Source: Selenomonas sp. (GTDB lineage Bacteria > Bacillota_C > Negativicutes > Selenomonadales > Selenomonadaceae). Taken from it: a DNA stretch of 9,499 nt. Of the stretch, positions 1-7,099 are shown piece by piece (position 1 is the stretch's first letter; each line of letters opens with the position of its first letter). The position numbers and the translations under genes are program-made. The notes below the pieces were generated by a model. It ran no database searches, was not told the origin of the DNA, and worked only from the letters and a program-made list of their open reading frames with translations. Location of the stretch: the NCBI RefSeq assembly GCF_024699275.1, contig NZ_JAILPX010000066.1, positions 1 through 9,499 of the forward strand, written 5' to 3'.

Positions 1-1
1 C

Positions 2-100
2 CCCAGGGTCAACCGCAACGACACCGCGGCGGGCAGGAATACCAGTGGCGAATGCATGAACTTCGGCCGGAGAAACATTGAGGTTTACGTACTGGCTTAA
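2..100 (+). CDS. C-terminal fragment of an upstream gene, possibly OmpA-like
   Basis: The reading frame enters from outside the window and ends at TAA 98-100, giving 32 residues. The tail contains NDTAAGR and, nine residues later, GRRNIEVYV. This resembles the end of OmpA-family peptidoglycan-binding domains, where an N-x-T-x-x-GR stretch is followed closely by NRRVE and a final beta strand. In the usual family these two parts are contiguous, so the intervening residues NTSGECMNF would be an insertion or a divergent form. The coding call is supported by the perfect terminator hairpin whose left arm begins inside the stop codon. The gene is not part of the downstream operon, because that terminator and a new promoter lie between them. 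The family assignment is tentative, since only the last residues are visible. Confidence 0.55.
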   Translation, partial: PRVNRNDTAAGRNTSGECMNFGRRNIEVYVLA

Positions 101-147
101 AAAGTGGGCTGCTACACGAGTATTGAACGTGTAGCAGCCCACTTTTT
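99..147 (+). terminator. Rho-independent terminator after the upstream gene
   Basis: Arms 99-118 and 128-147 are perfect reverse complements of 20 bp with a 9-nt loop. The right arm ends in a five-T run and the left arm starts with five A, so the hairpin has the form of a terminator on either strand. It overlaps the stop codon of the upstream gene and insulates the riboswitch-controlled operon from it. Confidence 0.9.
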
Positions 148-183
148 GTATGAATGGCTTTAAGAAGTACAAAGTTACTAGCA

Positions 184-212
184 TTGACAATAAATATAGA
201 CAATGATATTAT
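184..212 (+). promoter_or_regulatory. Sigma-70/SigA-type promoter of the B12 uptake operon
   Basis: A perfect -35 box TTGACA (184-189) is followed after 17 nt by TATTAT (207-212), which matches the -10 consensus at five of six positions. Transcription would begin near 218-220, placing the whole riboswitch inside a leader of about 320 nt. The surrounding 180-240 is strongly AT-rich, as expected of a promoter. This is inferred from sequence only. Confidence 0.75.
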
Positions 213-244
213 ATATGACATATTGTAAACAATAAATTGTATAG

Positions 245-411
245 GGATTAGGTGTTGTAATACTTAATAGAAAAGCCGGTTAAATTCCGGCGCGGTCACG
301 CCACTGTAATGGGGAGCGAATCTGCAAAAGTAACGTCACTGGGGGAAACCTTGGGAAGGCGCAGAGGTGCAACGAACCAGAGCCAGGAGAACTGCCTAAT
401 TGACAATCACC
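245..411 (+). promoter_or_regulatory. Cobalamin (B12) riboswitch aptamer
   Basis: The conserved core of cobalamin riboswitches is present in order. CGGTCACGCCACTGT (292-306) differs by one base from the common CGGTCCCGCCACTGT form. GTCACTGG lies at 335-342 and GGGAAGG at 353-359. The B12 box AGCCAGGAGAACTGCC lies at 381-396. A closing P1 helix is visible between GGTGTTGT (251-258) and ACAATCACC (403-411) with one bulged base. The RNA is expected to bind a cobalamin, in most relatives adenosylcobalamin, and to repress the downstream genes when the ligand is abundant. It lies just upstream of a BtuF-like gene, which fits this function. Confidence 0.93.
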
Positions 412-414
412 GTT

Positions 415-470
415 ATTACCTGCGAGGGATGGGGAGGGGATTAGCCGTATTTTCTGTGCCATTAGGTAAT
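415..470 (+). promoter_or_regulatory. Possible alternative pairing in the riboswitch expression platform
   Basis: ATTACCTG (415-422) can pair with TTAGGTAAT (463-470) over 7 Watson-Crick pairs plus one G-U, enclosing a purine-rich loop. CCTAAT at the 3' side of the B12 box (395-400) can instead pair with ATTAGG (461-466). The two pairings are mutually exclusive, so the segment could transmit ligand binding to the terminator. It could equally be the P13/L13 element that makes the kissing-loop contact known in this class. Structure is inferred by eye. Confidence 0.4.
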
Positions 471-488
471 TTTATAGTGCAGGCTTTC

Positions 489-517
489 AGCTGTCCTTTT
501 ATGAGGATGGCTTTTTT
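489..517 (+). terminator. Riboswitch-controlled intrinsic terminator
   Basis: AGCTGTCC (489-496) pairs with GGATGGCT (505-512) through an 8-nt loop, with two G-U pairs in the RNA, and a run of T follows immediately (512-517). It ends 9 nt before the Shine-Dalgarno of the first gene, where a transcriptional-attenuation expression platform would be expected. This suggests control of transcription, not only of translation initiation. Confidence 0.7.
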
Positions 518-538
518 GATTGTTTGGAGGGATGGAAT

Positions 539-1531
539 ATGCAAAAAACTTTTCGCTGGATATTGGCAATAATGTTGGTATTGAACCTGGCATGTTTGGC
601 TGGATGTAAAGGGAATACGGCAGAACAAAAAGATAACGCGGCCTATACGGTGATGGATGTACAGGGGACGTCGGTTAACATGCAATCGAAACCACGGCGC
701 ATTTTGACGATGTCCATGAGTACGGATGAAATAATGTTGGGATTGGTAGAACCAGAACGCATGGCAGCAGTTAATGCCATGCTGGATGATCCAGCGAGTT
801 CCAACGTAGTAGATTTGGGAAAACAGGTGGCGAACAAAATCCGTTATCCTTCGGTGGAGGAGATAGCTGCTTTGCAGCCAGATTTGGTGGTTATTCCCGA
901 CTGGGGAGATTTGTCCCGTGTGGCGGCGCTGCGCGATTTGGGAATTCCAGTGGTGGTCTGCAAAGGGCCTCGCAGTTTGCAGGAGATTAAGGAGACAATC
1001 ACGCTGCTGGCTCAGGCTGCTGGCGAACCAGAGCGAGGGGCGATATTGCTATCCAAGATGGATAAAAAGCTTGCGGATATTGGGGAAAAGGTGGAAAAAA
1101 TACCTGCTGAGCAGCGACGCAGTGTGGTGCTGATTTCCCTGATGAAGGGCTATGGTGGTGCAGGCTGCTGTTTTGATGAAGCATGTCAGTTGGCTGGTGT
1201 AATTAACGGTCGAGCAGCCGCAGGCATTAAAAATGGTGAAGAGATGAGCAAAGAAAAATTGGTGGAGATAAATCCAGATATTTTATTTTTACCAACATAT
1301 AATAATCATGGTCAATTTGATATTAACCGCTTCCGGTCCGAATATATGGATGATCCTTCGCTGCAAAATATGCAGGCGATAAAAAATGGTCAGCTGTTAG
1401 AACCGGATGAAGGATATATATATAATTGTTCACAGGATTTTGTTTTTGCTGTACAAGAGATAGCCTATCGCGTCTACGGCGACAAGTTTAAATTGCCACC
1501 ACAGCAGCACTTGTCAGCAATCGAGAATTAA
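539..1531 (+). CDS. btuF: Corrinoid ABC transporter substrate-binding lipoprotein (BtuF-like)
   Basis: This 330-residue lipoprotein should capture corrinoid in the periplasm and deliver it to the BtuC/BtuD-like transporter encoded downstream. The start chosen is ATG 539, with GGAGGG 8 nt upstream; a TTG five codons earlier would lie inside that ribosome-binding site. Residues 1-22 form a signal peptide with lipobox LAGC (20-23), so Cys23 is the lipidated residue. Residues about 36-315 match the periplasmic-binding fold of the BtuF/FecB/FhuD family (PF01497). The N-lobe contains KPRRILTMSMSTDEIMLGL and VEEIAALQPDLVVIPDW, and the C-lobe contains INPDILFLPTY. An unusual cysteine cluster, C210-C211-x4-C216, sits in the glycine-rich GYGGAGCCFDEACQLAG loop, with C297 further on. 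It is the first gene after the B12 riboswitch. From the family alone haem or siderophore binding would be possible; the riboswitch favours corrinoid. Confidence 0.88.
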   Translation: MQKTFRWILAIMLVLNLACLAGCKGNTAEQKDNAAYTVMDVQGTSVNMQSKPRRILTMSMSTDEIMLGLVEPERMAAVNAMLDDPASSNVVDLGKQVANKIRYPSVEEIAALQPDLVVIPDWGDLSRVAALRDLGIPVVVCKGPRSLQEIKETITLLAQAAGEPERGAILLSKMDKKLADIGEKVEKIPAEQRRSVVLISLMKGYGGAGCCFDEACQLAGVINGRAAAGIKNGEEMSKEKLVEINPDILFLPTYNNHGQFDINRFRSEYMDDPSLQNMQAIKNGQLLEPDEGYIYNCSQDFVFAVQEIAYRVYGDKFKLPPQQHLSAIEN

Positions 1532-1544
1532 GGGGGAATCTTAA

Positions 1545-3389
1545 GTGCAGAATAATTTGACGAGGAAGGCATTGACGGCATGTGCTATGGGGAGTTTGTG
1601 CTTGGGGGCGACAATCTGTCAAGCTGAAACGGTAAATGAGGACTTGGGTGATGTCGTGGTAACGGCAGAGCGTATGCCCTCTACCCGGATGCGCACGCCG
1701 GCAGATGTCACGGTAATTACGGCTCAGCAGATTGAGGATAATCGCTATCAGACCGTAGGGGAGGCTCTGCGTAATGTCAATGGAGTGGTCATTACCAATG
1801 GGAATGCCAATGGCGATGCGGAGGTAATTATCAATGGTGATCAGCGTGTGGTTGTTTTGCTTGATGGTCAGCGCCTGAATAATGACCAGGGGTCGATGAC
1901 TCGTGGCAGTATTAACTTGGGGATGCTGCCATCGGTGAAAAATATTGCGCGTATTGAAGTGGTCAAAGGGGCTGGCTCTGCGCTTTACGGCAGTGATGCA
2001 GTAGGGGGCGTCATCAATATCATTACACGACAGGGAGAAAAAGCCGAGACCACTTTGGATATGAATATGGGGTCTTTCGGTCAGCATAACTATGAATTGA
2101 CAAATCAGGGAACAGCAAATGGATGGAGTTGGTTTGTAACGGGAGGCTTACAGAAACGGGGAGACTTCAATTACAAAGGGGGCGGAAGTTCCAGCAACCA
2201 AATGCCAAATAGCGACTATGACAATCAGAGCATATCGCTACGGCTCGATAAGCAATTGACGAAGCAGGAGTCTTTGCGTTTTACTTTTACGCATCGTTCA
2301 TTGGATGCCGGTATAGCTGGTCAGAGTAATGGCAGACAGGAACATATCTATAATTATGGTGCTTTAACATGGAATTTTAAACAGAATAAGCCGGTAACTG
2401 GTTTTCTGCGTTATTTTGCCAACTATAAGTCCACATCATATCTGGGAAAATTTGACACCCATATGCAAGGCTTAGACTATCAGAATGGCTGGCAGCTGGG
2501 AGCGAATAATAAACTGGTATGGGGCGCTGAATGGCATCAGAGTCAATCCTCGAATAAGCAGAAAGGCTACAAAAATAAGACGATTACCACGCAGGCGCTT
2601 TTCGTACAGGATACCATGCGCTTGAGTGACAAGTTTTACGTGGTACCGGGGCTGCGTATGGATCATCATGATGCTTTTGGCACCCATTGGACGCCGAAGC
2701 TGGCTGTGAATTACCGGCCTGATAAACATACAAAGATGTATACATCATGGGGAAGAGTTTTTAAGGCACCAACGGCTGATGATATGTTTTATACGGATGC
2801 CTGGATGCGTGGTAATCCCCATTTGAAACCTGAGTCTGGCCATGCGGAAACCGTGGGAATCAGCCATGAATTTTCCCCGAAAGCAGCGGTGGATGTAAGC
2901 TACTTTTGGAGCTCTTTGGATGATGCCATTAGGTGGGTATATGATCCGGTAACTTCCTTGACAAATGCCGAAAATGTCAATCATGAGAAAAAGCAAGGAA
3001 TTCAGATTACCTTTACCGGCAAACCTTCTGCACATTGGTCATATGATATTGGCTATTCCTATATCGACAGCCAGCTGAATAGTGATAAGGTGGCCTTTTA
3101 TCAACCAAATGGATATCGGCTGGGGATTCACTATAAATGCAACCGCTGGACGGCAAATCTTTTAGGACGTATGGGCAGCGGACTGGATGCCGATCTTTAC
3201 GGTTGCCGCAGTTATGCAGTTTGGGATTTCAACACCACTTATGCGGCAGAGAAGAATGTTGATGTTTATTTCAAAATAAACAATCTGACGAATCAGGTTT
3301 ATAATCTCTATGCAAAGTCCCGTTATACCGGCTTTGCTTATCCGCTGGCAGGCCGCTCCTTCCAATTGGGAATAAAGGTTAGATTCTAA
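1545..3389 (+). CDS. btuB: TonB-dependent outer-membrane receptor, BtuB-like
   Basis: This 614-residue protein is close in size to E. coli BtuB and should carry corrinoid across the outer membrane. It starts at GTG 1545, preceded by AGGGGGAA (1531-1538), which overlaps the stop of the binding-protein gene. A signal peptide of about 27 residues ends in CQA before ETV. The TonB box is DVVVTAE (36-42). The plug domain spans about 50-163, with VVVLLDGQRLN and the family hallmark RIEVVKGAGSALYGSDAVGG then VINIIT (136-161). The remainder is rich in alternating aromatic/polar strands typical of a 22-stranded barrel, including the late YTSWGRVFKAPTADDMFY motif, and it ends in the terminal Phe needed for Bam-mediated assembly (KVRF). 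It overlaps the ATPase start by one base (TAATG). Family membership is certain; the substrate is inferred from the operon. Confidence 0.9.
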   Translation: MQNNLTRKALTACAMGSLCLGATICQAETVNEDLGDVVVTAERMPSTRMRTPADVTVITAQQIEDNRYQTVGEALRNVNGVVITNGNANGDAEVIINGDQRVVVLLDGQRLNNDQGSMTRGSINLGMLPSVKNIARIEVVKGAGSALYGSDAVGGVINIITRQGEKAETTLDMNMGSFGQHNYELTNQGTANGWSWFVTGGLQKRGDFNYKGGGSSSNQMPNSDYDNQSISLRLDKQLTKQESLRFTFTHRSLDAGIAGQSNGRQEHIYNYGALTWNFKQNKPVTGFLRYFANYKSTSYLGKFDTHMQGLDYQNGWQLGANNKLVWGAEWHQSQSSNKQKGYKNKTITTQALFVQDTMRLSDKFYVVPGLRMDHHDAFGTHWTPKLAVNYRPDKHTKMYTSWGRVFKAPTADDMFYTDAWMRGNPHLKPESGHAETVGISHEFSPKAAVDVSYFWSSLDDAIRWVYDPVTSLTNAENVNHEKKQGIQITFTGKPSAHWSYDIGYSYIDSQLNSDKVAFYQPNGYRLGIHYKCNRWTANLLGRMGSGLDADLYGCRSYAVWDFNTTYAAEKNVDVYFKINNLTNQVYNLYAKSRYTGFAYPLAGRSFQLGIKVRF

Positions 3390-4216
3390 TGGCTGAACGA
3401 TTATTGTATGTGCGAAATTTGCAGGCTGGTTATGGGAATAAGCATGTTTTTAGCCAGGTTACTTTTGCTGCCGGCGGTGGGGAACTTATCGGTATAATCG
3501 GTCCTAATGGTGCTGGTAAAAGTACGCTGTTAAAGTCTCTGCTAGGTCAGCTGACGGCTTCAGGCAGGATTGAATTGATGGGAAAGAGTTTATCTGCTTA
3601 TAGGCAGCAGTCATTGGCACGAATGGTGGCGTATCTGCCCCAGCAAAGTCAGATACCTTTCGAATTTACGGTGCAGGATGTGGTGTTAATGGGAAGAGCG
3701 CCGCATATGCGTTGGTGGCAGAGGGAAGGGAAGCAGGATATAAGAATAGCGCAGGCGGCCATGGAGTACATGGCAGTGGCTGATTTTGCAGCGATGTCGG
3801 TCAATGACTTGTCTGGCGGTCAGCGTCAACGGGTATTGCTGGCTAAGGTATTGGCACAGCAGACTCCGCTGCTCCTGCTAGATGAACCAGCCAGCGGTTT
3901 GGATTTATTTTATCAGGAAGAATTGTTCCGCTTTTGCCGGGAACTGTGTCAGGCTGGACGAACCATTTTGGTGGTGGTACATGATTTGGCTCTGGCGGCC
4001 AGATTTTGTTCGCGATTGTTATTATTAGGAAAAGGGAATCTGCTGGCTGATGGTCCGCCAAGGATGGTTTTGCAGCCGCAGTTATTAACGAGGGCTTATG
4101 GTGTGCCTGTATGTGTCGATTTTCATCCCAATACTGGTCACGCTGATATTTATACCAGACGGGTGGTACAGGATAGTAAACTGCTGCCTTTATTGGTGGG
4201 AGGTGCTATCCATTGA
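3389..4216 (+). CDS. btuD: Corrinoid ABC transporter ATP-binding protein (BtuD/FecE-like)
   Basis: This 275-residue cytoplasmic ATPase should drive import through the permease encoded next. All nucleotide-binding motifs are intact: Walker A GPNGAGKST (38-46), Q-loop LPQQ (83-86), ABC signature LSGGQ (141-145), Walker B LLLLDEP (161-167), D-loop SGLD (169-172) and switch His198 in VVVHD. The segment FTVQDVVLMGRAPH after the Q-loop is typical of the iron-siderophore/haem/B12 importer class (FecE/BtuD/HmuV). About 50 residues follow the core and include VCVDFHPNTGHADIYT, a regulatory-looking tail seen in Firmicute members. ATG 3389 overlaps the receptor stop codon, and the stop overlaps the permease start by four bases, indicating translational coupling. 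Confidence 0.92.
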   Translation: MAERLLYVRNLQAGYGNKHVFSQVTFAAGGGELIGIIGPNGAGKSTLLKSLLGQLTASGRIELMGKSLSAYRQQSLARMVAYLPQQSQIPFEFTVQDVVLMGRAPHMRWWQREGKQDIRIAQAAMEYMAVADFAAMSVNDLSGGQRQRVLLAKVLAQQTPLLLLDEPASGLDLFYQEELFRFCRELCQAGRTILVVVHDLALAARFCSRLLLLGKGNLLADGPPRMVLQPQLLTRAYGVPVCVDFHPNTGHADIYTRRVVQDSKLLPLLVGGAIH

Positions 4217-5232
4217 AGACAAATTTTGCCAAGGTAATGGCGGCTATGTTTTTTATTTTGTTGCTTTTATTGGTACTCTCCCTTAGTTGGGGGCAGATGG
4301 ACATCCCTTTTACGCATGTGCTGGATGCTATGGGCAGTGTGGCAGGAATTGCACCTGTGCATGGATTGACACCAAATGAAGAGGCAGTTATCTGGCACAT
4401 TCGTCTGCCTCGTACGTTGGTGGGGCTCTTGACGGGAGCTGCTTTGGCTGCCGCTGGGGCTACGCTACAGGGACTTTTTGCTAATCCTCTGGCAGATCCT
4501 GCGATTATCGGTGTGTCCAGTGGGGCTTCAGTGGGGGCTATTGTCGCCATAGCCACCGGTTTTTCAGCAGTAACGTTATTTGCATTGCCCTTATGTGCAC
4601 TATTGGGGGCTTTGTTGGCCGTGAGCCTGACGATTGCATTGGCTTTTCGACGTGGGCGAATTCCAGTGCTGACATTATTATTGGCTGGTGTGGTCGTTGG
4701 TATGTTTCTGGCGGCGGTGGCAGCTATGCTGTTGACAGCATTAAATGAAAACAAATTACAGGAGTATCTCTTCTGGACAATTGGGGGATTGGATTACCGG
4801 CGTTGGGAACATGTATGGCTGGGCCTGTTGCCGATTTCCCTATGTGTAGGTTTTATGTGTTTACTGGCACGTCAGCTTAATATTCTGTCACTAGGAGAAA
4901 CAGAAGCCAAGGCTGTGGGGCTTCCGGTAATCCGTTTTCGCCTGTTGTTCCTGTTTTTGGCAGCTTTTTCCACGGCAACTGGGGTGTGTATCAGCGGCAA
5001 TATTGGTTTTGTAGGTCTAGTAGTGCCGCATATGCTGCGGATGCTCATCGGCCCTGACCATCGGCGGCTGCTGCCAGCAAGTGTTTTGGCTGGAGGTATC
5101 TTCCTGCTTTTCTGTGATGTTGCAGGCCGAGTGCTTTGGGATGGCACGGAGATTCGTGTGGGTATCATGACAGCCTTTATTGGGACACCGTATTTTTTGT
5201 ATTTATTGAGAAAACAACAGCGAATGGAGTAG
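4213..5232 (+). CDS. btuC: Corrinoid ABC transporter permease (BtuC/FecCD family)
   Basis: This 339-residue inner-membrane permease of the FecCD family (PF01032) is expected to form a homodimeric channel with two copies of the ATPase, as in BtuC2D2. A TTG start at 4213 is chosen because GGAGG (4199-4203) lies 9 nt upstream and the start overlaps the ATPase stop. The in-frame ATG at 4237 has its nearest SD-like bases too close. About ten hydrophobic segments are visible, beginning at 8-26. Family signatures include RLPRTLVGLLTGAALAAAG (64-82), LQGLFANPLADPAIIGVSSG (85-104), the coupling-helix region SLGETEAKAVGLPV (226-239) and GNIGFVGLVVPHMLR (262-276). Length and motif order are normal. Substrate is inferred from the riboswitch and the BtuF-like neighbour. 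Confidence 0.92.
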   Translation: MKTNFAKVMAAMFFILLLLLVLSLSWGQMDIPFTHVLDAMGSVAGIAPVHGLTPNEEAVIWHIRLPRTLVGLLTGAALAAAGATLQGLFANPLADPAIIGVSSGASVGAIVAIATGFSAVTLFALPLCALLGALLAVSLTIALAFRRGRIPVLTLLLAGVVVGMFLAAVAAMLLTALNENKLQEYLFWTIGGLDYRRWEHVWLGLLPISLCVGFMCLLARQLNILSLGETEAKAVGLPVIRFRLLFLFLAAFSTATGVCISGNIGFVGLVVPHMLRMLIGPDHRRLLPASVLAGGIFLLFCDVAGRVLWDGTEIRVGIMTAFIGTPYFLYLLRKQQRME

Positions 5233-5238
5233 ATGTCA

Positions 5239-5880
5239 ATGGAAAATATTGTTGCAGGATTGACGCTCTTTCAAAAGGGCGGACTGGTTATGTATGTACT
5301 GCTTTTATGTTCTTTGTTTGTCATGGCCATCGGCTTGGAGCGTTTCCAATATTTCCACCGCATGGATTCGGGGCGTGATTTTGCCCGGTCGTTTGCTGAA
5401 CTAATGGGAGCGGATGATTATGCGGGGGCGTTGAGATTGGCGCAGGAAACATCCGGAAATATAGCTGATATTGTTGTGCAGGCAGCAGCACGGGCCGCTG
5501 ACGGTCAGGATGTCAGCAGCTTTATGGAAATTCAGTCAGGTGTAACGTTGGCACATTTTCGGCAGCGCTTGTATTACCTGCATGTCATTGTGACGATGGC
5601 GCCGTTGTTAGGGTTATTGGGAACAATCAGCGGCATGATTTCGGCTTTCAGCGTTTTCAATATGCAGTCGGCACAGGCTGCGGCTATTACCGGTGGCGTC
5701 GGGGAAGCTTTGATTGCCACGGCCTTTGGCCTATGTGTAGCAATTATGGCTTTAGCTGTACATGCTTTTTTCGTGCAATGGGTAGAAAATATTGTCACGG
5801 ATATGGAACAGGTTTTTTCGTTGGTTGAGGCCAGCCAGTCGGAACTGACAAAGGTGGGTGCTGCTTATGCGTTTGCGTGA
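5239..5880 (+). CDS. exbB: ExbB/TolQ-type proton channel subunit
   Basis: This 213-residue inner-membrane protein of the MotA/TolQ/ExbB family forms the proton-driven motor with ExbD that energises TonB. Three membrane segments are visible in the family layout: about 13-33 near the N-terminus, then a cytoplasmic loop of about 80 residues, then about 114-137 and 157-179. The conserved core APLLGLLGTISGM and the later GEALIATAFGL are present and carry the polar residues lining the channel. ATG 5239 is preferred because GGAG (5226-5229) lies 9 nt away. ATG 5233, which abuts the permease stop, would be two residues longer but has only a 3-nt spacing. TolQ is an alternative name, but no Tol/Pal partners are nearby and a true TonB follows. 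Confidence 0.92.
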   Translation: MENIVAGLTLFQKGGLVMYVLLLCSLFVMAIGLERFQYFHRMDSGRDFARSFAELMGADDYAGALRLAQETSGNIADIVVQAAARAADGQDVSSFMEIQSGVTLAHFRQRLYYLHVIVTMAPLLGLLGTISGMISAFSVFNMQSAQAAAITGGVGEALIATAFGLCVAIMALAVHAFFVQWVENIVTDMEQVFSLVEASQSELTKVGAAYAFA

Positions 5881-6280
5881 TCGCCGTCATATGGAGAAGC
5901 CGGAAATCATCATCATTCCTATGATTGATATTATGTTTTTCCTGCTTGTGTTCTTTATGCTGAGCACGCTCTACATGGTGAATCTCAAGACTGTGGATAT
6001 TAATATGCCTCAGGCAGTCCATGCCGAAACACAGCTCAAGGTGACCTATGTAATTACGATGAAAAATGATGGCAGCTTGTGGCTGGAGGATAAGCCGATT
6101 GCCGAGCAGGAACTGTTGCAAAAAGCAGCCCGGCAGCAAGCTAGTAATCCGCGGTTTTCTGTGGTGGTGCGGGCTGACCAGAAGCTGGACTATGGCATGG
6201 TCGTGGGGCTGTTGGACAAGATAAAAGGTGCTGGGGTGAGCAAGGTTGGTCTGGCTGCAGCCAGTGCCGGGAGACAGTGA
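5867..6280 (+). CDS. exbD: ExbD/TolR-type motor subunit
   Basis: This 137-residue protein is the ExbD partner of the motor. It has a short basic cytoplasmic start (MRLRDRRH), one membrane helix (about 16-36) and a periplasmic domain. The helix begins with PMIDIMFFLLVFFML, where Asp21 corresponds to the proton-carrying aspartate essential in ExbD. The periplasmic part has the usual sequence of LWLEDKPI, VVVRADQKLDYGMVV and a closing GVSKVGLA. ATG 5867 gives a start typical of the family and overlaps the exbB end by 14 nt, with AGGTGG (5852-5857) 9 nt upstream. A GTG at 5858 would add three residues. The overlap implies coupled synthesis with ExbB. Confidence 0.92.
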   Translation: MRLRDRRHMEKPEIIIIPMIDIMFFLLVFFMLSTLYMVNLKTVDINMPQAVHAETQLKVTYVITMKNDGSLWLEDKPIAEQELLQKAARQQASNPRFSVVVRADQKLDYGMVVGLLDKIKGAGVSKVGLAAASAGRQ

Positions 6281-6281
6281 T

Positions 6282-7076
6282 ATGCGGCCGGAAAATAAAG
6301 CAGAACTAAAGGCCTGGGCAGTTTCGTTGGGCCTGCATGGTGTTGTATTTGTATTGCTGGCATTTAGTGGCGTGTTCCTGCTGGTCAAACCGGTACAGGA
6401 GGCAGAACCGGTAGATGTGGCGTTGTTAGATGATGATGGCGCTGCTGGCGGTAGTTTGGTCGGTGGAGCAACTCTGGCATCAGCGCCTGATTCTGTTGCC
6501 CCGCCACTGGATGTGGTTTTGCCCACCCATAATCTGCCACCAATTCAGGAAAGCTATACGCAGGAGCCGCAGAAGCAGCAGGAATACCGCCAGCAGCATC
6601 AGGTCCAGGCAAGCGTTTCGACAACAACTGTGGCGGGAAGTGCGGCAGGCGAAAATAAATTCGTTGCCAATGGGCAGGGCAGCGGTGTAGGTACAGCGTC
6701 AAGTAATGGGCAAGCTGGCGAGGGCATGGGCAGTGGTGCTGGCCATGCTGCCAGTGTAGGCAATGGCAATGGAACCGGCGCGGAAAATATGCAAGCCGGC
6801 ACGGAACGTGTGGCGGCACGCTGCATCTACCGCCCCAGTCCTGCCTATCCGGAAAGTCTGCGTCAGCAGGGCGTGGAAGGTTCTGTGCAGGTACTGATAT
6901 TAGTGGCCGAGGATGATTCCATCGAAGCGGTGGAAGTGGTGAAATCCTCTGGGTATCCGGACATGGATGCTGCAGCAGTAAACGCAGCCTATGGTTGTCA
7001 CTTTCAGATGAATGGCCGCCGCGGACGCTATACCACAACTTATGGATTTCAGCTCATTGATGAAGATGACTGGTAA
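6282..7076 (+). CDS. tonB: TonB energy-transducing protein with a glycine-rich linker
   Basis: This 264-residue protein links the ExbB-ExbD motor to the receptors' TonB boxes. Residues about 12-36 form the single N-terminal membrane anchor and contain S15-x3-H19, the SxxxH motif of TonB that contacts ExbB/ExbD. Residues about 38-178 span the periplasm. The first part is modestly proline- and glutamine-containing, and 117-173 is dominated by Gly, Ala, Ser and Asn in place of the usual Glu-Pro/Lys-Pro repeats. Residues 180-259 are the C-terminal TonB domain (PF03544), with PSPAYPESLRQQGVEGSVQV and VEVVKSSGYPDMDAAAVNAA. Two cysteines lie in this domain (181 and 239). ATG 6282 follows the exbD stop by one base, with GGGAG 8 nt upstream. 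It probably serves both receptors of the operon. Confidence 0.92.
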   Translation: MRPENKAELKAWAVSLGLHGVVFVLLAFSGVFLLVKPVQEAEPVDVALLDDDGAAGGSLVGGATLASAPDSVAPPLDVVLPTHNLPPIQESYTQEPQKQQEYRQQHQVQASVSTTTVAGSAAGENKFVANGQGSGVGTASSNGQAGEGMGSGAGHAASVGNGNGTGAENMQAGTERVAARCIYRPSPAYPESLRQQGVEGSVQVLILVAEDDSIEAVEVVKSSGYPDMDAAAVNAAYGCHFQMNGRRGRYTTTYGFQLIDEDDW

Positions 7077-7099
7077 TAGAGAATGTAGTTTTTAGAGAG

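Noticed and set aside
309..572. Plus-strand ORF of 87 codons across the leader
   Set aside because: It runs through the B12 riboswitch and terminator and has no ribosome-binding site; the RNA structure explains the sequence.
1488..2087. Minus-strand ORF of 199 codons opposite the first receptor
   Set aside because: It lies antisense to a receptor with clear signal peptide, TonB box and plug motifs, and its product shows no recognisable family features.
6660..6800. Repetitive GGC/AAT-rich DNA in tonB considered as a tandem repeat
   Set aside because: The glycine-rich codons are irregular with no constant repeat unit; it is low-complexity linker coding.
5795..7038. Long minus-strand ORFs opposite exbD and tonB (5795-6526 and 6385-7038)
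   Set aside because: They mirror well-defined exbD and tonB genes; their low-complexity Pro/His/Thr-rich products are explained by the Gly/Ala-rich codons on the other strand.
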